Of a DNA stretch of 64,000 nt, positions 57,901 to 64,000 are shown in pieces. Under the pieces are notes generated by a model, which was not told where the DNA came from, did not search any database, and saw nothing but the letters and a program-made list of their open reading frames with translations. The stretch's first letter is position 1; each line of letters opens with the position of its first letter. Source of the DNA: Eupeodes corollae (taxonomy: Eukaryota; Arthropoda; Insecta; Diptera; Syrphidae); assembly GCF_945859685.1 (NCBI RefSeq), contig NC_079149.1, positions 85,055,073 through 85,119,072 of the forward strand. Direction: 5' to 3'. The position numbers and the translations under genes are program-made.

Positions 57901-59533
57901 TTGGCTTGCTTTTACTGACAACGATTTTTTTGGAGCTCTTTCTTCAACTGATTTATTTGACACTAGAAATTAGCAGATATGACATTATGATCCGATGTGC
58001 CTAGAAGCGTCAATAGATTATGTATCAGGATCAGAAGTGAGAGACAAGTCAAGTGTATTTTCTGCTTGGCGGTTAACGTCTGATATCCGAGTAGGCTCAT
58101 TGATTGAACTCAGCTAAAATCTCAGCACACATTCCTTCGTTGTCTTGTCGAATGGAGAATAAATGTGAGGAAAAAGTAAAGGAGTTCGATCAAATTTATA
58201 ACGCGAGCCGATCAGTCCGGGTTCTTTTACCGACTTATGAAACCCTTGTAGGTTTTAAGGAATCGACAGCTCATCTAGAGAAAGACGAACAAAAGAGCAA
58301 AGAAAGAATCACATTTCTCACTTCAACTAATGCACCGGGTTTACACAAAGTTAAGCTATTCGCAATCGGTAAATTTGTAAAGTCAAGATCTTCTTAAAAT
58401 GTTGTCCACATGTCCGTTGTAGACAACGCAAATACAACTTATTGAATGACGTTAGCATTCTTTGAAAAATGGTTCCACTCGATATTTGGGCCTTGACTCT
58501 TTTAAAATTCAAAAGGACATCCAACAAAAGCCCTCTTATTTTTGGATACCTTACCTCGTTATCCAAATAATGGTGAGTTAATCAAATCTACAAAACATGT
58601 TCGTAGTGACAAATCTCATACAATTTTGTATTACAAACGTTTCAATTCTTGGCATTCGTAAAAAAAAAAATGGAATTCGTGGAAAGCCTAATTCAGTAAT
58701 GACGGCATGATTGTTAGTATGTGTTTGAAGGCAAATTGGCCAATGGACCAGAACCTTACAAATTTAAAAAAACTGGACTTAGTTGGATGTGAGGAATCTG
58801 ATCTTTAATTACAAATTAAAAAATATTTAATCTCCAAAATGCAATGTGCCTTCTATCGAATGCATAGGATGAATTGCAGGCAAAAATATTTTAATGTTTT
58901 GATGGCTTCTCATAGCAATTGTGAAGATGAGTACAGTTAGAACTCAAATTATCGTTCGTAGAATAAATAGCAATTTGTTAACGAATCCATTTCGAATGAA
59001 CTAATGTTTAATCTGGTACTCGAATCTATTTATAACAATGAGGAAATCTACGAAGATAATGAAACAGTTAAAATGTTGAGATTCCTTTTCCCAAAACAAA
59101 GGCTGCAGCTTCAATACAAGCTCTCAACGCAGCAATTCGATGTCAAGTCTTCAAAAACTGCTACAAATAGCGATTTCAAAAAGTCCAAAAATCGGTTATT
59201 GAAACAATTCTTGTTATAATAAGTTGCAATATTCGAAAATGCACTGTATTCGAAAAATTAAACAACAGTTAATTTCATCACAAATATTAAAAATATTTTC
59301 AAATAATCACGAAGCATATATTTCGTATTCAATTGAATTTTACACAACAGCCAACATTAATGTAAACTTAGTTAAGATTTTAACGTTTTTGCAGAATACG
59401 CTTCTTTTATAAAAGTCTTAAACAAACATAAGCTTCACTTAAGTTACAAACAAGCAAGAAACATTTCATGTTGGGAAGGCCTATACATGTACGTATATAT
59501 AACCAAATTCAAGAAAAAAAAATTGTAACTTAC
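57901..59533. other. Part of channel gene intron, no gene assigned
   Basis: - strand text near 58070-57990 (AENTLDLSLTSDPDT) may be more LINE endonuclease. + strand frames at 58104-58397 (97 codons) and 59004-59219 (71 codons) are open and rich in charged residues, but match no family and have no splice support. Confidence 0.35.
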
Positions 59534-59665
59534 TTCCAGAACATTTTCTTTATATGGAGGTTCACGACAAACAGTCACTGCCGGCATTTCAATTGTATCA
59601 TTCAAATTAAAATAAGAATGTGTAGATATTGGTGGGTTTCGAAGCTTTGAGAAACATTCATATAA
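59534..59665 (-). CDS. DEG/ENaC channel exon 2 (start of extracellular domain)
   Basis: Forty-four codons, phase 0 at both ends, acceptor TTGCAG and donor GAA|GTAAGT. It reads LYECFSKLRNPP, YFNLNDTIEMPAVTVCRE and PPYKENVLE. The segment around PAVTVCREPPYK is the conserved post-TM1 motif of pickpocket proteins. The intron to exon 1 is 124 bp. The next intron is 4882 bp and holds a palindromic repeat, LINE, RTE and SINE sequence. Confidence 0.9.
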
Positions 59666-59789
59666 CTGCAAGAACACAAACCAAAAATCACTTGCGTAAT
59701 TATTATAATCTTATTTTTCACTTTCACAAAAGAGGAACACTAATAACATTCAGTAATAACAATAATAATAGGCATAGGTTAGGTTTTAC

Positions 59790-60026
59790 CTGGACTATAA
59801 CAATAATACTGCAAATAAAAAGAACTATATAGCGTATAAGTTTTTTAGGATCACGAAGGATCCAGATTCGTAGTTCCTTCCAATAACCCGACATATTGTT
59901 AACTAAGAGTTCAAGAATTTGCATGGAGATATTTTGTTGTACATTCGTGCTTTTGTTAAGTACTTGATATCTTTTAGCTATAAGGGCGGAACAATCTCGT
60001 TTCGGGGGTCTGTTGCATTTCCCACG
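59790..60026 (-). CDS. DEG/ENaC (pickpocket-type) channel, first recognised exon: N-terminus and TM1
   Basis: Seventy-nine codons between acceptor TTTTTAG|CGTGGG and donor GTCCAG|GTAAAA. The end, KKLIRYIVLFICSIIVIVQ, is transmembrane segment 1. Before it is a Cys-containing cytosolic part beginning RGKCNRPPKRDC. An in-frame stop lies directly upstream of the acceptor, so translation begins either in an unseen upstream exon or at the Met35 codon (59922-59924), whose context is weak. The His-Gly motif that usually precedes TM1 in DEG/ENaC channels is not visible. Confidence 0.78.
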
Positions 60027-60139
60027 CTAAAAATACAATACTTTATCTTATAGCGCAAAATTCAACATTTGACTATAAAGAAACATCATATAGACCGACA
60101 AACAACTGAATTCAGTGTTAAGGAATCAATATTATCTTT

Positions 60140-60362
60140 AATGATAAATAAGTTATTCCTATAAAAACAAATGACACAAAAGAATGGAGTATTATGTTTT
60201 CATTTATAATATCGGAAGGGTCAAAGACCATGCAAGTGGTAAAATGTGAAAATGGTGTAAACACACCATTTGACAATATTTGTAATCAATGTACAGACAA
60301 AAAATTCATCTCGATCGATGAAAATAAGAATGATTTTATCAAAACATTGTATTATTGTTAAG
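60140..60362 (+). other. Unidentified coding-like frame, probably TE remnant
   Basis: An open + strand stretch of about 70 codons includes KEWSIMFSFIISEGSKTMQ, VVKCENGVNTPF and ENKNDFIKTLYYC. It looks like a protein fragment but belongs to no family I can name. It lies just upstream of the antisense channel gene and just before an I-like LINE. Confidence 0.3.
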
Positions 60363-60479
60363 GAATATCCTCTTCGATGTTTGTAATTTCAGCTTTTCTT
60401 ACTTTCCCACTGGAGAAATGAGTTCATTTCGTGGAAGGACTATTATTTTGTTTGAAAAAATATTTATTTTCAGAAAAAT

Positions 60480-62110
60480 TCACTTTAATGAAACAAAACC
60501 AGTTGCTCGGTACAAACTTGGGCGTCAATATGCTTATTATAAAGGCAAATCCGTTAAAACTTCCTCCATCATAGAGAGTAAACTATGGTTGCTTTTGACA
60601 TCGAAGGTTCTTTAAACAACGTGGACACTTCTGCCCTAACATCTCTGGACGTAGAGGGTTTGCTTGGAAAGTTAATTTATTTAATGCTGGCTAGCAGAAT
60701 AATTCACTCAAAACTGGACAACTCTTCTGCTAGAAGATTCGTTAGAAGAGGGACAGCGCAAGGCGGATAACGCCGTTGCTATATCAGTCTCAGGAAATCA
60801 TCTTAACACCCTAAAATAACTCTTACAAAATGCCTTGCACAAACTTATACTGTGTGAACTGTGAGTTAACCAACACAAACCTCATTTGGTCCTATTTTCG
60901 AGGAAAAACAAAATTCCTCCCTATATTAAAGGTATCCAATTAAAGTTCGTAAACTAGTCTTATTTTAGACCATTGGGTTTTATTTCAGGCAGAAAACCAC
61001 ATTGGAAACGTAATATAAATACAAGAAAGAGTCAAAAAAGCTAAAGTAGCTGTCTTTTCTTGCAAAAAAGCTATTGGTAATAAATGGGGCCTATAGCCCC
61101 GAATTATGTATTGGTTATACAATCGATAATCAGACCAATTTTAATGTAGAGTGTGACAATATGCTAAATTGCTTTAGAAAAAGCTATAAATCGCTGAATA
61201 GCCTAATTTACCTAACACCTCTTGATGTGTTTAACAAACAAATGGATGCAAGCTCTGCCATTAACCTTAAATCTTCATCGCAGTGGGTTAACAACAGCAG
61301 TGTCTACTCCGTAATTGTTAGGTACTTAGAATCAATTCCAAGGAACACAGACTACACCACCCCCCAACTGCAATTCAACATAAACTTCTAAATTTATATA
61401 TATTCTAAGAATGATCTTGAAGGATAGGGCATTTCTGGAAGACAAGTCAATCCTATTGCGCAGATGAAACAAAAACAAATCAAGGGGTTGGTGTACTTTG
61501 AACGACTGAAATTAAGTCTCTGACTCCGCCTTTCCAATCATTGTAGCGTGTTCCAAGTGAAATTTTGGCGATAAAAGTCTTGTCCTTAAAGAAGAAGAGA
61601 TTTCACTATCTGATGTCCGTATTTTCTGAGATAGTCAGACCACTATCAAATCTCTGGACTCTGTCTCCACAAACTCTATAACAATCCATAAGTGTCCAGA
61701 TATGCATATGATACGGTACAATCCATTCTACCACGTTTGGCTAATGCTGGCACACCAATCGCTACATGTAAACTATTGCAATTTCAAGACGCTAGTAAGA
61801 AGGCAAACATCAGGTGGAATGACATCACCAAGTGTCAGATCACAAGAAACCTTTGGCCTACACTAGATTTAAAGCACTCAAGGTATTTGCTATCTCTATC
61901 TCTAAGCAAATCGCATATAAGCTTAATAATCCGTGTCATAACCGTGCACTGTCTAATGGGAACGCACGCCACGCAGCCAGAGTATACAGCTTTTGCAGAA
62001 GCTTTACATGCGAAAGAGGCGTAAGCAATTCTTTACCTCGTCTGATATTCCCTGCTCTATCTCAAAATTACCTACGAGAATTCTTCTATAACGATCTAAA
62101 CTATGTCAAT
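60480..62110 (+). mobile_element. I-like LINE fragment with RNase H (copy 3)
   Basis: In + orientation: YAYYKGKSVKTSS (about 60530), VAFDIEGSLNNVDTSAL (motif A, about 60590), RRGTAQGG (motif B, about 60750), then after a large deletion FSCKKAIGNKWG (about 61060), AINLKSSSQWVNNS and YLESIPRNTDYTTPQLQF (about 61260-61380), VRIFS then DSQTTIKSLDSVS (RNase H, about 61620), and KANIRWNDITKCQITRNLWP with LLSLSLSKSHISLIIRVI (about 61800-61940), the ORF2 C-terminus. Frameshifted, with the catalytic YADD missing. Related to the copies at 16490 (-) and 49750 (+). Confidence 0.8.
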
Positions 62111-62479
62111 CATATTAAATAAAAAGTCTTTCACGTTTCGTAAGGGACTCAATTTGGTTTCATTGAGCTTACAAAAAAGAATCAAGATTCATGTGGTATC
62201 ACAATGGGCCTTTAAACTGGCTAAGTAATAATACCTCAAAAGCCTGTCCTCAGGCTTTCAAAATATGCACTTTAAAAATGCTAAACATAACCAGAAACCA
62301 AACCCAGTTTTGAAGTCTAAGATAAAACTAAAAATATCTCTTTATAATAAAAATAAGCCATATGGGCCTTGTATACCCCGGCGCTATAACCCGGACAATG
62401 TAAATTCATTTATATTGTATCCTTTGAAAATAAAAATAAAAAATTTGTCTCTTTTAGATAAAATTTAAAGTATTCTAGT

Positions 62480-63530
62480 TTCTTAATCTTTGGAAATTCT
62501 TATTAGTTTTGAGTGTTTATTTGATTTTATAAAAAGAGACTGGGATGCGACCCACACTGATAACTTCCCAACCCGTTTGTCGATTTGTCTTGCTTTAAAG
62601 TTTGTCGGTTTTCGTGTTGTTTTAAAAAAGTCGTCAGTTGAATTATTCTTAAAAATATTTAAATTACCAACGATATTTTTCATATAAAGAAATAGTTTAG
62701 TTTGAAAATCTAGTTTTGTTAAATAGATTTTTAGTCGAAAACAAATTTTTACCAATTTAAGTAGCATTTCTTAAATTTTTACAAATTGGATGATCGAAAT
62801 TAATTTGAAAGATATCAAGTACCGAACATCAATTTTTACAAAATTTGCGTATTGGACTGTTGGATTTTTATCAAAAAACTAATGAGTATCGAAAACAATA
62901 TTTTCTGTGAAATAAAAATAGTTTCAAGAAAGTAAATTTTTATCAAGTTTTAGTATTGTTTTTTTTAGGGTTTTTAGTTTTTTGTTATAAAACTGTCAAT
63001 ATTTTTTACAAGTTAAAATTATTTGAAAGCCATAATCTCAAATTTTTGAAAAGATATTTGAGCCGAAAATCAATTTTTAGCAACTTTTGTTAAATTTTTT
63101 TTTAAGTTTTTATTTTTTGTAATTCGATTTGATTTTTCTAAATGTTTAAAAAGATATTTTTTTTGGAAAACAATTTTTACCAACTTTGAGTAATGTTTTT
63201 TTAGGATTTTATTTCTTATAAAAAAAATTGTCAATTCGATTTTGCTCAAAATTTTACCTGATATCAAAAAAGTTATTCTTCGTTATACAAAATTGTTTTG
63301 GAGATGAAATCATTTTAAGTTCGTAAGATTTGACAAATATTTATTTTCAGTTTTTTGATTTATACAAAAAACCGTTAAATGGATTTTTTTCAAAAATTAT
63401 ACATGTTTTGTATCACGCAATATAATATTATATAAAATTGAATTCAAGTCTCTAGCGATTTTTGTTCGTAAGATATTTAGGATTTACAACAACATTTTCA
63501 CCTTTTCTTACTCCTTTGATAAAAAAAAAA
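62480..63530. repeat. AT-rich degenerate tandem repeat
   Basis: The motif GAAAACAATTTTTACCAACTTT, followed by TTTAGGATTTTATTTCTTATAA and CTGTCAATTCGATTTT, recurs with much divergence at about 62740, 62930-63000, 63070-63130 and 63165-63240. The period is near 100-200 bp. It runs into repeat R at its right side, so both may belong to one element. The frames inside are low-complexity. Confidence 0.55.
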
Positions 63531-63780
63531 CACCCACTCAATTTTCTTGAGAGCCATTTCTGCATTATTATCTGTATAACAAAATTTATTTGAAGTTGAT
63601 ATCTGTACTGGTTCTTGAGCTATGGACGACGAAAAAACGTCGTGAACGGACGGACGTACAAACGCACGTTAACACGCACGCACAGGCATCTTTCTAAAAA
63701 TCTTTTATTTCGATTCTAGGGACCTTGAAACGTCGAGAAATGTCAAAATTGACAAATCAATTACATCCTATGGGAAGTTA
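63530..63780 (-). repeat. Dispersed repeat R, copy 2
   Basis: Inverse of the order seen at 29774-29957: CATTATTATCTGTATAAC, ACTGGTTCTTGAGCTATGG, ACGGACGGACGTACAAACGC, ATCTTTCTAAAAATCTTTT, TCTAGGGACCTTGAAACGTC. This copy is longer and keeps the GGACGGACG segment that copy 1 lacks. Confidence 0.7.
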
Positions 63781-64000
63781 AAAAAAAAGAGAAAAACTTG
63801 ATGATTTAAAAGTTTTGAAAAATATGTTTAGGACTTAGTTTTTAGTGCTGATTTCGAATGTTTTAATTCAAACTATTTGCTCAAGTTTAAAAAAAAACAC
63901 GTTTTCAACATCATTTTTATATTTTTTAATATATTTCAAAACATTTAAACAGCAAATTTGTTACAGGAACAAAATCTTGTTTTCAAACCGTTTTGCCTTT
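63781..64000. other. AT-rich end of window
   Basis: Low-complexity sequence. No feature is supported before the window ends. Confidence 0.4.

Noticed and set aside
59004..59219. Small + strand gene within the channel intron
   Set aside because: 71 open codons with no family likeness, no splice or promoter signal and unremarkable for its length in this sequence.
60140..60362. Missing 5' exon of the channel gene
   Set aside because: The coding-like frame here is on the + strand, opposite to the channel gene, and the - strand frames show no channel-like N-terminus.

Overview
The window is nuclear DNA of an insect, most likely a brachyceran fly. It is strongly AT-rich. It has two spliced single-copy animal genes, short AT-rich introns of 47-178 bp alongside introns swollen by transposons, and many insect-type mobile elements (Tc1, mariner/IS630, hAT, Jockey, I-like, RTE, tRNA-derived SINE). 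There is no prokaryotic gene organisation, rRNA, tRNA gene or CRISPR array. The organism call is an inference from family content.

Only two host genes are supported. (1) A Yellow/MRJP-family gene, best read as yellow-b, lies on the + strand with exon 1 at 28423-28744 and exon 2 at 43854-44947. Its 15.1 kb intron is packed with mobile elements. The predicted product is 471 aa, with a signal peptide and a hydrophobic C-terminal tail. (2) A DEG/ENaC (pickpocket-type) sodium channel gene lies on the - strand in nine exons from 60026 down to 45342. They join into one open frame of 474 codons including the stop. The two genes converge tail to tail, with 394 bp between their stop codons. I rebuilt both by eye from splice sites and reading phase, and the phases agree at every junction.

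Layout. 1-15 kb: a Tc1-like element with matching ends, a TTAA-flanked MITE, a decayed LINE interrupted by a TIR element, a 1.66 kb TIR element with GAAGTAGATT repeats, and two Jockey fragments. 15-26 kb: a second Tc1-like element carrying a LINE fragment and a SINE, a perfect 1550-bp tandem duplication of LINE plus mariner sequence, and a nearly whole IS630-type transposase. 26-28 kb: a non-autonomous hAT with perfect 8-bp target duplications and a Harbinger-like MITE inside it. 28.4-45 kb: the yellow gene, whose intron holds a LINE inserted into a SINE, a long-TIR MITE, a hAT with coding remnants, Tc1 and IS630 pieces, an RTE element and a decayed RAG1-like coding remnant. 45-60 kb: the channel gene, with hAT, I-like, RTE, SINE and palindromic repeats in its introns. 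60-64 kb: an I-like LINE fragment and an AT-rich degenerate repeat.

The host genes have no evident joint pathway: one encodes a predicted secreted or surface Yellow protein, the other a plasma-membrane cation channel subunit. The most unusual items are the RAG1-like remnant, the identical tandem duplication, the SINE-RTE shared 3' end, the 5'-inverted SINE copy and the channel's non-standard pore residues. I saw no clearly new multi-gene system.
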